Shown: one piece after another, positions 1-5,836 of the stretch | Layout: the number at the start of each line of letters is the position of its first letter | Position numbering within the stretch: position 1 is the stretch's first letter | Origin: Planctomycetota bacterium | Lineage (GTDB): Bacteria > JAJVIF01 > JAPKYR01 | NCBI GenBank assembly: GCA_030673355.1 | Contig: DAOVJF010000190.1 | Location: forward strand, 1-5,842 | Length of the DNA: 5,842 nt | Direction of reading: 5' to 3' | The notes under the pieces: model-generated | The model's input: only the letters and a program-made list of their open reading frames with translations | Databases searched by the model: none | What the model was told of the DNA's origin: nothing | Program-made: the position numbers and the translations under genes

Positions 1-2
1 AA

Positions 3-188
3 GGCCTTCTTCGACAGGCCGAGCGGGGCAAGGTCCCTGTGACCGTACTGTTTCCTCACCATCCATTCACCCGCTCGATCCGTGAAATTTCATCCCTCTA
101 TCTCAAAACAAAGGCGATCGCCCCGAATCGCCTGCAGGTACCATTTTCTGATCGCGTCCTGGGTGTCGTAAAAGCCTGGGTCGGTTAA
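3..188 (+). CDS. C-terminal end of an unrecognised upstream gene (partial)
   Basis: This frame is open from the left edge to a TAA at 186-188, giving 61 codons with no start in view, so it is most likely the 3' end of a gene that begins outside the window. The other two + frames stop early, at 40-42 and 83-85. The peptide looks protein-like: a basic/helical start (RQAERGK), a hydrophobic strand (VPVTVLF), the segment PHHPFTRSIREI, and an end with VPFSDRVLGVVKAWVG. I do not recognise the family. The strand followed by a Pro-rich turn and a helix loosely recalls the last strand and helix of some MinD/ParA-type ATPases, but that is far too weak for a call. The region is richer in GC than the leader after it, which supports coding. 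A chance open frame of this length is possible. No convincing terminator follows. Confidence 0.5.
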   Translation, partial: GLLRQAERGKVPVTVLFPHHPFTRSIREISSLYLKTKAIAPNRLQVPFSDRVLGVVKAWVG

Positions 189-227
189 TCTGCCAAAGTT
201 TGCACAAATTACGAACTCCTGAATAAC

Positions 228-239
228 CCGGTTAACCGG
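228..239. promoter_or_regulatory. 12-nt perfect palindrome, candidate operator
   Basis: CCGGTTAACCGG reads the same on both strands, in an otherwise AT-rich leader. With no spacer it is a poor RNA hairpin and more like a dimer-binding site. Its centre lies about 50 bp upstream of the start point expected from the -10 element at 272-277, a position typical of activator sites. No matching palindrome is seen upstream of the second lipoprotein gene. Function is inferred only from symmetry and position. Confidence 0.35.
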
Positions 240-268
240 TAACTGTTATATGTAATTACTTTGTACTA

Positions 269-277
269 TGTTATAAT
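269..277 (+). promoter_or_regulatory. Extended -10 promoter-like element of the first lipoprotein gene
   Basis: TGTTATAAT combines the TGn extension with a consensus TATAAT at 272-277. No good TTGACA-like -35 hexamer lies 16-18 bp upstream, and the extended -10 could compensate. Transcription would start near 284, giving a leader of about 80 nt. The 9-mer TATAATGAG recurs in the leader of the second gene at 3196-3204. The call assumes a housekeeping sigma-70-type factor. Confidence 0.45.
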
Positions 278-351
278 GAGATTAATTCCAGGGATTACAG
301 GTAACTGATTTATTATCGTCCGGTTCTAACTTAAAATGCAAATTCATTCCT

Positions 352-356
352 GGAGG
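352..356 (+). promoter_or_regulatory. Ribosome binding site of the first lipoprotein gene
   Basis: GGAGG is followed by a 7-nt spacer to ATG at 364. This fixes the start codon and gives a signal peptide of normal length. The spacing matches that of the second paralog exactly. Confidence 0.9.
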
Positions 357-363
357 TAATCCT

Positions 364-2835
364 ATGTTTAAATGGACCTTTGTGATCGCAACGGTAGTAC
401 TGACATTGTTCGTTGCGATAGGATGTTCTGGTGGCGGCGGCGGAAGTCCTGTAGCGCCGTCTGCCGATCCGGAAATTACATCCGGATCAGACAATTCAGG
501 ACAAATACAACATCCAAATACTTCATTACTCGGTTACTTCGATGTCTATCTCGATGTCGGAAACCAGACGATGGAGGTCGTTGAGGATCGTACGGCGAGT
601 TTCACCCTCAACATCATTCCGCTTCTTAATCAGATGACATACCCGCATAATGGACTCACGATCGGTTCCCTTATGTGGGATAGCACCTATCCGGACAATT
701 TAAGGATCGAAGTCGAATTAAAATGGCACCATCCGTTCCCGCTAATGGATCTGTGCAAAATCTATGACTACATGGGTGTTATCATCAGCAATGGCGATTC
801 GACTCTTAATTATCATAATCTCAGGGTCGGAAACTATGGCACGGACACATACATGACTAATGCCGATGGTTATACGCGCTGGTTTAACCCGACAGAGTTC
901 ACCACCGAAGGTATTTTTGGATGGACACCTGGTAAAAACCAGAACCTGGTAGGTACCGCTAGGGTGAATCCGTACAAGGCCTACGGCAAGGGACTCGGTA
1001 GTAACGACGATCTCTGGGACTGGCTCGAGAGTGGATCGAATAACGATGGTTTGTTCGAGTCCGGAGATGGCAGAAGGATGAAACTCGAGTTTCCGTCCCC
1101 AAATGACGGCCTTGTGTTCGGTTTTGCCATGGTCTGTTGCTGGGAAAATCAGGGATCGGGTCCATACTCCCCGTACCACCGCAAAGAGCCGATCGCTTTC
1201 AGGGTCGACGTGGAAAACGACATTTACTATGATGGTTCTGTTTCGTATGGCAACCTGATTGCCGATATCGATGTCTGGGCCTGGGGTGCTCAGCCATCAA
1301 CGGTTCTGGTCGAATCGACAGTTCTCGCCGGAATAGAAACCGCCGCACCGACCGGCGAAGGCAGTGCTAACTGGTCAACATACTCGATCGATGTTCCTTC
1401 TGCTCCCATAACTTCGATCGATGGTCACGAATTGTGGGTAATCGCTGTATGTGACGACTACAACTACATTAACATCAGTGGTGTTTCTGCACCTCCAAGC
1501 TCCGAAACTCTGGCTGCGTTCTACAGGATACCGTTATATATCGGGACAGAGCTGAACGTCTGCCCGGTCATCGATGACGTTTATGATGATGTCATGGGCC
1601 CAGGCGGGGGTATACTTGGGATTGTTCCCTCGGGATTCGGGTACATCACCTATACCGCCGATTCGCATGATGATAATAATGATAAATTGACAACCACCTG
1701 GTATGTTACCGCTGATGGTGTAGCGCTCGATACATCAACGGATGCTGTCCCGGATGGCTCTATCGGCTGGTATGCCGATATCGGTCATGGTCAGTGGGAC
1801 CTTTACGTGGGTGTAGATGATGGTACGTGCGAGGTCTTCAGTGGTCCGTACGATGTATGCGCCAATGATACTGGTGGAACAATATATATTGCTGGAAATG
1901 GCGCACCAGGGCTGGATTCTATCAAGGCTTACAATGTCCATGCTTTCTTTGAACCGGATGGCGATACGTTAAGCTGGGAATGGACTGTTACGGATGGCTC
2001 GACCGGTGATCCGGTGACGAGCGGCGTTACCGACTACCAGGACGGCTCGATTGAGATTGACTGGGCCGCAGTCGGTGCCTCGGATAAAGATGAATACATA
2101 ATCGACTGCAATATTTCTGATATGTGCGAAACTATTCCTGCCGCGCCAAAAACAGTCACAACCCATGATCTTTTCAACGAGCACTTCGATACGGACCCCG
2201 CTGATTGGGCTTACGATGAATTCATTTGGGAGGACTGGTGTTCCCCCTATCCGGGAGATCCGGCCTGGACAAACATCGGCCCCGATGGACCCAGTGGCCC
2301 CGGTAATATACGCTATCCCGCAATCGGCAACTCTTTCAGCGGTGGATTCATGGGAACAATTGTAACTCCGCCGTTTGATGTTCCCAACGGTGCTTCCGGG
2401 GTTTACCTGCGTGTCTACGCCTCCATGGGTATCGGGGGCTCTTCGGTTTGCTACCATAGCGCAAACTGGAAAATTGTTGAGTCCTCCACTCCCGGCATAG
2501 CCCCCTTTGTGAGCGGCAATCCCGCGTCACTGCCCCCTGGTGGTGCGTATCTGCAGAATAGTCTTATCCATGGCAGTACGGGCTGGGGGACTTATTTGTT
2601 CAATCCCAACTACTGCTCCCCCGATACTCCACTGAATGGGCAGCGTGGATGGGAAGTAGACCATGGCGGCGGAGCCTTCCCGGGAAGCCTGGTTCATTAC
2701 CTGGATTTAAAAATCCCGTCAAGCTTTTATGGCCTGACCGTGAAAGTCTGTTTCCAGTTCCAGCCTGACCGGTGTGGCTACGCAGGCAGCGGGGTCGGTA
2801 TCGCACTCGATGATTTTGAGCTTATGACTTACTGA
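364..2835 (+). CDS. Large secreted lipoprotein with Ig/PKD-like and C-terminal beta-sandwich modules, function unknown
   Basis: The 823-residue protein starts with Lys3 and a hydrophobic stretch at about 5-19, then the lipobox-like Ala18-Ile19-Gly20-Cys21. Cys21 should be lipidated and Ser22 follows. The -3 residue is Ala, not the usual Leu. A Gly5/Ser/Pro linker (22-33) leads to a conserved module at about 50-395 containing DGYTRWFNPTEF (168-179), Cys258-Cys259-Trp and ADIDVWAWG (300-308). Two Ig/PKD-like segments follow, at about 400-500 and 518-592, each with an Asp-rich loop before a Trp strand (HDDNNDKLTTTW 435-446; EPDGDTLSWEW 530-540). Each also has a nearby Cys pair (489/499; 582/588), which suggests disulfides outside the cytoplasm. 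The C-terminal module (about 603-823) begins FDTDPADW (608-615) and ends GIALDDFEL, a pattern like MAM-type jelly-roll domains. I see no catalytic motif, sortase signal or dockerin. Adhesion or ligand binding is only inference. The tandem paralog is at 3416-5836. Confidence 0.95.
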   Translation: MFKWTFVIATVVLTLFVAIGCSGGGGGSPVAPSADPEITSGSDNSGQIQHPNTSLLGYFDVYLDVGNQTMEVVEDRTASFTLNIIPLLNQMTYPHNGLTIGSLMWDSTYPDNLRIEVELKWHHPFPLMDLCKIYDYMGVIISNGDSTLNYHNLRVGNYGTDTYMTNADGYTRWFNPTEFTTEGIFGWTPGKNQNLVGTARVNPYKAYGKGLGSNDDLWDWLESGSNNDGLFESGDGRRMKLEFPSPNDGLVFGFAMVCCWENQGSGPYSPYHRKEPIAFRVDVENDIYYDGSVSYGNLIADIDVWAWGAQPSTVLVESTVLAGIETAAPTGEGSANWSTYSIDVPSAPITSIDGHELWVIAVCDDYNYINISGVSAPPSSETLAAFYRIPLYIGTELNVCPVIDDVYDDVMGPGGGILGIVPSGFGYITYTADSHDDNNDKLTTTWYVTADGVALDTSTDAVPDGSIGWYADIGHGQWDLYVGVDDGTCEVFSGPYDVCANDTGGTIYIAGNGAPGLDSIKAYNVHAFFEPDGDTLSWEWTVTDGSTGDPVTSGVTDYQDGSIEIDWAAVGASDKDEYIIDCNISDMCETIPAAPKTVTTHDLFNEHFDTDPADWAYDEFIWEDWCSPYPGDPAWTNIGPDGPSGPGNIRYPAIGNSFSGGFMGTIVTPPFDVPNGASGVYLRVYASMGIGGSSVCYHSANWKIVESSTPGIAPFVSGNPASLPPGGAYLQNSLIHGSTGWGTYLFNPNYCSPDTPLNGQRGWEVDHGGGAFPGSLVHYLDLKIPSSFYGLTVKVCFQFQPDRCGYAGSGVGIALDDFELMTY
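407..599 (+). repeat. Copy 1 of a near-identical block shared by the two paralogs
   Basis: This stretch covers codons 15-79, from the end of the signal peptide into the first module. It aligns with 3459-3648 over 190 columns with 12 mismatches and one 3-nt gap, about 94% identity by hand count. It opens with a 34-nt exact match (407-440) and closes with a 29-nt exact match (571-599). Identity falls to about 68% over the next 75 nt. Confidence 0.85.
1560..1604 (+). repeat. Copy 1 of a 45-nt exact repeat between the paralogs
   Basis: All 45 bases are identical to 4606-4650. They encode CPVIDDVYDDVMGPG, the entry to the first Ig/PKD-like segment (from Cys400). Third codon positions are identical too, unlike the surrounding sequence. 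Confidence 0.85.
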
Positions 2836-2868
2836 ACTGTCTTCAACCACATTGAAATGAAATTCAAC

Positions 2869-2892
2869 ACCCGGTTTTCAAGCCGGGTTTTT
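2869..2892 (+). terminator. Rho-independent terminator of the first lipoprotein gene
   Basis: ACCCGG (2869-2874) pairs with CCGGGT (2883-2888). One G-U pair and one U-A pair extend the stem inward to a UUCA loop, and a run of five T follows (2888-2892). It begins 33 nt after the TGA at 2833-2835. It separates the two paralogs into different transcription units unless there is readthrough. Confidence 0.88.
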
Positions 2893-2936
2893 ACGTGTAC
2901 CGGGCATGGTGTGTATCCTGGAAGTGGAGGTTTTCT

Positions 2937-3029
2937 ATGTGCCGATATAATGCCGGTGGGACATATGTCTGCAAGGGCGGACCTGTTTTCCGGGCGGATA
3001 TACTCGCCGAACTGCCTGCCGAATACTGA
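2937..3029 (+). CDS. Candidate 30-residue small protein, hypothetical
   Basis: ATG at 2937 follows GGAGG (2926-2930) with a 6-nt spacer, and the frame ends at TGA 3027-3029. The peptide starts MCRYNAGGTYVCKGG and ends ILAELPAEY. It has Cys2 and Cys12, no membrane segment and no signal peptide. The surrounding 2893-3060 is visibly richer in GC than the following 3061-3415, in line with coding or formerly coding DNA. Against it, the ORF is very short, it lies just past a strong terminator, and I see no clear promoter in the 45 nt between, so expression would need readthrough or an unseen promoter. I do not recognise it. It could be the remnant of a longer gene. Confidence 0.35.
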   Translation: MCRYNAGGTYVCKGGPVFRADILAELPAEY

Positions 3030-3039
3030 AAATAGCTGG

Positions 3040-3061
3040 AATCCGCCTCTCCTATCGGATT
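3040..3061 (+). repeat. 6-bp inverted repeat after the small ORF
   Basis: AATCCG (3040-3045) pairs with CGGATT (3056-3061) around a 10-nt loop, starting 11 nt after the small ORF's stop codon. The sequence after it is TAATATTA, not a T-run, so it is at best a weak terminator. Such short repeats are common by chance. Confidence 0.25.
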
Positions 3062-3142
3062 TAATATTACCTCATCGAATAATATTATTGCCGTCCAACC
3101 ATGGGATTATCCTGGCTCATTTAATCTGGGTTATAGAAAAAT

Positions 3143-3181
3143 ATTGCTTGCATTCGTAAACTAACTTGTTGAATCAGCAAT
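3143..3181 (+). repeat. Interrupted inverted repeat followed by TTTT
   Basis: ATTGCT (3143-3148) pairs with AGCAAT (3176-3181). Inside it ATTC (3152-3155) pairs with GAAT (3171-3174), leaving a 15-nt loop. The run TTTT (3181-3184) follows directly. It lies just upstream of the TATAAT at 3196, so it could be a weak terminator or an operator. The stem is AT-rich and the call is tentative. Confidence 0.3.
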
Positions 3182-3292
3182 TTTATGCTACCGTATATAA
3201 TGAGCCTTAAGATTATCAATCGGCAAGATAGTTGGTAATGGTGCGTTTGTATCTGTATTACTGCATTCAGGATTCTTCGGTAAGCAATTTTA
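3176..3292 (+). repeat. Direct 10-mer repeat AGCAATTTTA with -10-like boxes
   Basis: AGCAATTTTA occurs at 3176-3185 and again at 3283-3292. Each copy is followed 10-12 nt later by a -10-like hexamer (TATAAT 3196-3201; TATAGT 3305-3310). This could be a duplicated promoter or operator unit, or a coincidence in AT-rich DNA. Confidence 0.3.
3196..3201 (+). promoter_or_regulatory. -10 promoter-like box of the second lipoprotein gene
   Basis: This is a consensus TATAAT, within the 9-mer TATAATGAG also present at the first gene's -10 (272-280). No good -35 hexamer is found at 16-18 bp; TTGAAT at 3169-3174 is 21 bp away. Transcription from here would give a leader of about 210 nt, much longer than that of the first gene. 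TATAAA at 3320-3325 is a weaker alternative closer to the start codon. Confidence 0.35.
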
Positions 3293-3358
3293 GTGCCAGT
3301 AAAATATAGTCAAAGTAGCTATAAAACAATAAATTCTGCTGTTATGGGAAAATTACGG

Positions 3359-3378
3359 TTAATGCGCTAGGGCGTTAA
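3359..3378 (+). repeat. Leader hairpin upstream of the second ribosome binding site
   Basis: TTAATGC (3359-3365) pairs with GCGTTAA (3372-3378) as seven pairs, one of them a G-U, around a 6-nt loop. It ends 23 nt before the Shine-Dalgarno. No T-run follows, so it is not a terminator. It could stabilise or modulate the leader RNA; this is structure by eye only. Confidence 0.3.
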
Positions 3379-3401
3379 TAATAAAATATTGAAAAATGTA
3401 T

Positions 3402-3408
3402 AAGGAGG
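3402..3408 (+). promoter_or_regulatory. Ribosome binding site of the second lipoprotein gene
   Basis: AAGGAGG is followed by a 7-nt spacer to ATG at 3416. It fixes the start codon and matches the spacing used by the first paralog. Confidence 0.9.
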
Positions 3409-3415
3409 CAACAGT

Positions 3416-5836
3416 ATGAACCGATGGACAGTTCTTTTCGCGGCGATCATATTCAGTATGTTCGTTGCGATAGGATGTTCTGGTGGCGGCGGAAGTCCTG
3501 TGGCGTCGTCTACCGGTCCGGAAATTACATCCGGATTAGACAATTCAGGACAAATACAAAATCCAAACACTTCATTGCTCGGTTACTACGATGTATATCT
3601 CGATGTCGGGAACCAGACAATGGAGGTCGTTGAGGATCGTACGGCGAGCTATACGATCAACGTCGTTCCGTTTCTCAACAAGATGACAAGCCCTCAGTAC
3701 GGAATTTCATTGGGTTCTCTTGTTTTTGATGATTCCGATCCGGCAAATTTAAAGGTCAGCGTCGTATTCAAATGGTACCATCCGTTCCCGACAATTGAGC
3801 AGTACAAGGTCTATGACTTCATGGGTGTCATCATCAGCAATGGTGATTCGACTCTTGGTTATCATAACCTTAGAGCAGGTAACTATGGCAGCGACACCTA
3901 CATGACCAATGCGGACGGTTATACCCGCTGGTTCAACCCGACAGAGTTCACTACCGAGCAAATCTTCGGATGGGCGCCTGGTGGAATTCAGAACCTGAAA
4001 GGTTCCGCCAAATTGAATCCGTTCAAAGCCTACGGCTATGGACTCGGTGCCACTGGTTCACTCTGGGATTGGCTTGAGGGATCTAACCACGACGGTGTGT
4101 TCCAGCCCGGTGATGGCCGAACTATGTTACTCGAGTTCCCGACGCCAAATGACGGGCTTGTGTTCGGTTATGCCGCGGTCTGCTGCTGGGAAGAGCAGGG
4201 AGCGGGTCCGTACACACCGTACCATCGCGAAGAGCCGATTGCTTTCAGGGTCACCGTGGAAGACGACCTTTACTACGATGGAACTGATTCAGGTGGTAAT
4301 CTGATTGCCGACATCGATGTCTGGGCCTGGGGTGATCAGCCAATTGAGGTTCAGGTCGAATCGACAGTTCTCGCCGGATTAGAAACCGCAGCACCGACCG
4401 GCGGTGGCGGCGCTAACTGGTCAACATACTCGATCGATGTTTCTTCCGCTCCGTTTGATTCGATCGATGGTCAGGAAATGTGGGTTATCGCCGAAACCGA
4501 CGGAAACTATATTAACGTCACTGGTGTTCCTGCACCTTCAGCCTCTGAACCTTTGGCTGCGTTCTACAGATTTCCGTTGTTTATCTCAGATACTCCTTAC
4601 AACACCTGCCCGGTCATCGATGACGTTTATGATGATGTCATGGGCCCAGGTATGGGTATCCTTGAGTTTGTTCCTTCGGGAATGGGTGTAATCACCTATA
4701 CCTGCGATGCACACGATGTTGATCTGGACACCCTGACATTCACCTGGTATGTTGCCGATGATGGTGTCCCGCTCAATCCATTAACAGATGCTATCCCGAG
4801 TAACGCTATCGACTGGTATTTCAATTTCGGTCATGGACAGTATGACCTTTACGTGGGTGTAGATGATGGTTCGTGCGAGACCTTCGGTGGTCCGTACGAT
4901 ATATGCGCCAACGATACTGGTTCAGCAACCATTGCCGGAGAACCCGAACCAAAGTCAGACAGTGTCGAGACTTACGATGTCCAGGCTTATACTGATCCGG
5001 ATGGCGATTCACTCGATTGGGATTGGTCCATTACGGATGTAGGTACCGGCGATCCTGTAACAACGGGTTGGACAGATAACATGGATGGTTCAATCGAAGT
5101 TGACTGGACAGCGGTTGGTGCACAGCATTTAGATGAGTACACAATCGACTGTGATATTATTGACATGTGCCAAACCATTCCTGCTGATCAACTTGATATT
5201 TTAATCAATGATCTTTATGAGGAGTATTTCGATACGGACCCCGGCGACTGGTGTCTTGCCACTTACCAGTACTGGTCTGGCTGTAACGAGGGTGTTCCAT
5301 GCTGGAGGATTGGTGCTCCGTATGGTATAGCTGATGGTGTTTTAGCATCTCCGTGTACCGGCAGTGGACTCACTGGAGGCGCTCTCCAGACACATGTATC
5401 ACCGCCATTTGACTGTGCCACAAGCTCTGAGGTTACATTCCGATGCGCTGCGATGTGGGATCTCGGCGGAAGCTGGACCTATTATACCAAGACCAACTTT
5501 GCTGTTGCCGCAAGTTCTGCCGGTGGCTGCGCGCCATTCTCAACCACGAGTTGTGCCGGTGGAACAATCATGCAGAGAACAACCGCTCATGGTGGTACGA
5601 CTCCGCCAGGATGGGTCACCTCCGGTGGTAGCGGGCCCTGCTCAGCCTACCCAGGCTGGCGAGGCAACTTCAACAACTGGCCGAATAACATCACTAACTA
5701 TCTCGACCTTGTCATTCCTTCCTCATTCCATGGGCAGACCATAAAGGTTGCCTTCAGGTGCCACCCCGACTGGTGCAACTATCCAGGCGGCAATACAGGC
5801 ATTGTCATTGATGATGTTCAAAATTTACCCTGGTAA
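3416..5836 (+). CDS. Large secreted lipoprotein, tandem paralog of the 364-2835 gene, function unknown
   Basis: The 806-residue protein has the same plan as its neighbour: signal peptide with Ala18-Ile19-Gly20-Cys21, a four-Gly linker, then a conserved module with DGYTRWFNPTEF (167-178), a CCW motif and ADIDVWAWG (298-306). Two Ig/PKD-like segments start at Cys398 and near 515, with Asp-rich loops HDVDLDTLTFTW (433-444) and DPDGDSLDWDW (527-537) and Cys pairs 487/497 and 579/585. By eye, residues 130-395 are roughly 70% identical to the paralog. The C-terminal module starts FDTDPGDW (605-612) and ends near IPSSFHGQTIKVAF and GIVIDDV, like the paralog's edges, but the interior is unrelated at first sight and much richer in Cys (GCNEGVPC, GCAPFSTTSC, CHPDWC). 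These suggest disulfides in an extracytoplasmic domain. No catalytic motif is seen. The gene is probably expressed from its own leader. The stop is 6 nt from the window edge. Confidence 0.95.
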   Translation: MNRWTVLFAAIIFSMFVAIGCSGGGGSPVASSTGPEITSGLDNSGQIQNPNTSLLGYYDVYLDVGNQTMEVVEDRTASYTINVVPFLNKMTSPQYGISLGSLVFDDSDPANLKVSVVFKWYHPFPTIEQYKVYDFMGVIISNGDSTLGYHNLRAGNYGSDTYMTNADGYTRWFNPTEFTTEQIFGWAPGGIQNLKGSAKLNPFKAYGYGLGATGSLWDWLEGSNHDGVFQPGDGRTMLLEFPTPNDGLVFGYAAVCCWEEQGAGPYTPYHREEPIAFRVTVEDDLYYDGTDSGGNLIADIDVWAWGDQPIEVQVESTVLAGLETAAPTGGGGANWSTYSIDVSSAPFDSIDGQEMWVIAETDGNYINVTGVPAPSASEPLAAFYRFPLFISDTPYNTCPVIDDVYDDVMGPGMGILEFVPSGMGVITYTCDAHDVDLDTLTFTWYVADDGVPLNPLTDAIPSNAIDWYFNFGHGQYDLYVGVDDGSCETFGGPYDICANDTGSATIAGEPEPKSDSVETYDVQAYTDPDGDSLDWDWSITDVGTGDPVTTGWTDNMDGSIEVDWTAVGAQHLDEYTIDCDIIDMCQTIPADQLDILINDLYEEYFDTDPGDWCLATYQYWSGCNEGVPCWRIGAPYGIADGVLASPCTGSGLTGGALQTHVSPPFDCATSSEVTFRCAAMWDLGGSWTYYTKTNFAVAASSAGGCAPFSTTSCAGGTIMQRTTAHGGTTPPGWVTSGGSGPCSAYPGWRGNFNNWPNNITNYLDLVIPSSFHGQTIKVAFRCHPDWCNYPGGNTGIVIDDVQNLPW
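3459..3648 (+). repeat. Copy 2 of the near-identical block shared by the two paralogs
   Basis: This is the partner of 407-599. It has one GGC-type codon fewer in the Gly run of the linker (four Gly against five) and 12 substitutions. About half of the substitutions are synonymous. Confidence 0.85.
4606..4650 (+). repeat. Copy 2 of the 45-nt exact repeat between the paralogs
   Basis: Identical to 1560-1604 and encodes the same CPVIDDVYDDVMGPG segment, from Cys398 here. Confidence 0.85.

Larger units (their letters stand above)
3030..3401. other. Intergenic leader without a convincing gene
   Basis: This stretch turns strongly AT-rich from about 3061. It holds several imperfect hairpins, a TATAAT box and a repeated 10-mer, listed separately. 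The only short frames (for example from ATG 3201 and ATG 3238, 12 and 23 codons) lack ribosome binding sites. A 12-nt AT-only palindrome, AATAATATTATT, lies at 3078-3089. I see no RNA gene or known riboswitch. Confidence 0.6.

Noticed and set aside
282..494. Antisense frame with a Pro run over the start of the first gene, with a similar one at 3367-3570
   Set aside because: The resemblance between the two antisense peptides comes from the near-identical sense block. The Pro run is the complement of the Gly linker.
742..1179. 145-codon antisense frame inside the first gene
   Set aside because: Shadow of the coding strand; the matching region of the paralog has only a shorter, partly overlapping open frame, which is explained by sequence similarity.
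1969..2457. 162-codon antisense frame inside the first gene
   Set aside because: It lies wholly opposite a well-supported coding frame, has no recognisable motif, and is not maintained as a gene opposite the paralog.
2857..3159. 100-codon + strand frame after the first lipoprotein gene
   Set aside because: It starts without a Shine-Dalgarno and runs straight through the terminator stem. Its composition is unlike its neighbours and it extends into AT-rich leader. The small frame at 2937 has the better start.
3238..3309. 23-codon frame from ATG 3238 in the leader of the second gene
   Set aside because: No Shine-Dalgarno and no protein-like features; the length is expected by chance.
5364..5744. 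126-codon + frame inside the second gene
   Set aside because: Overlaps the supported lipoprotein frame; no ribosome binding site or family motif; composition biased by the Cys/Gly-rich sense codons.
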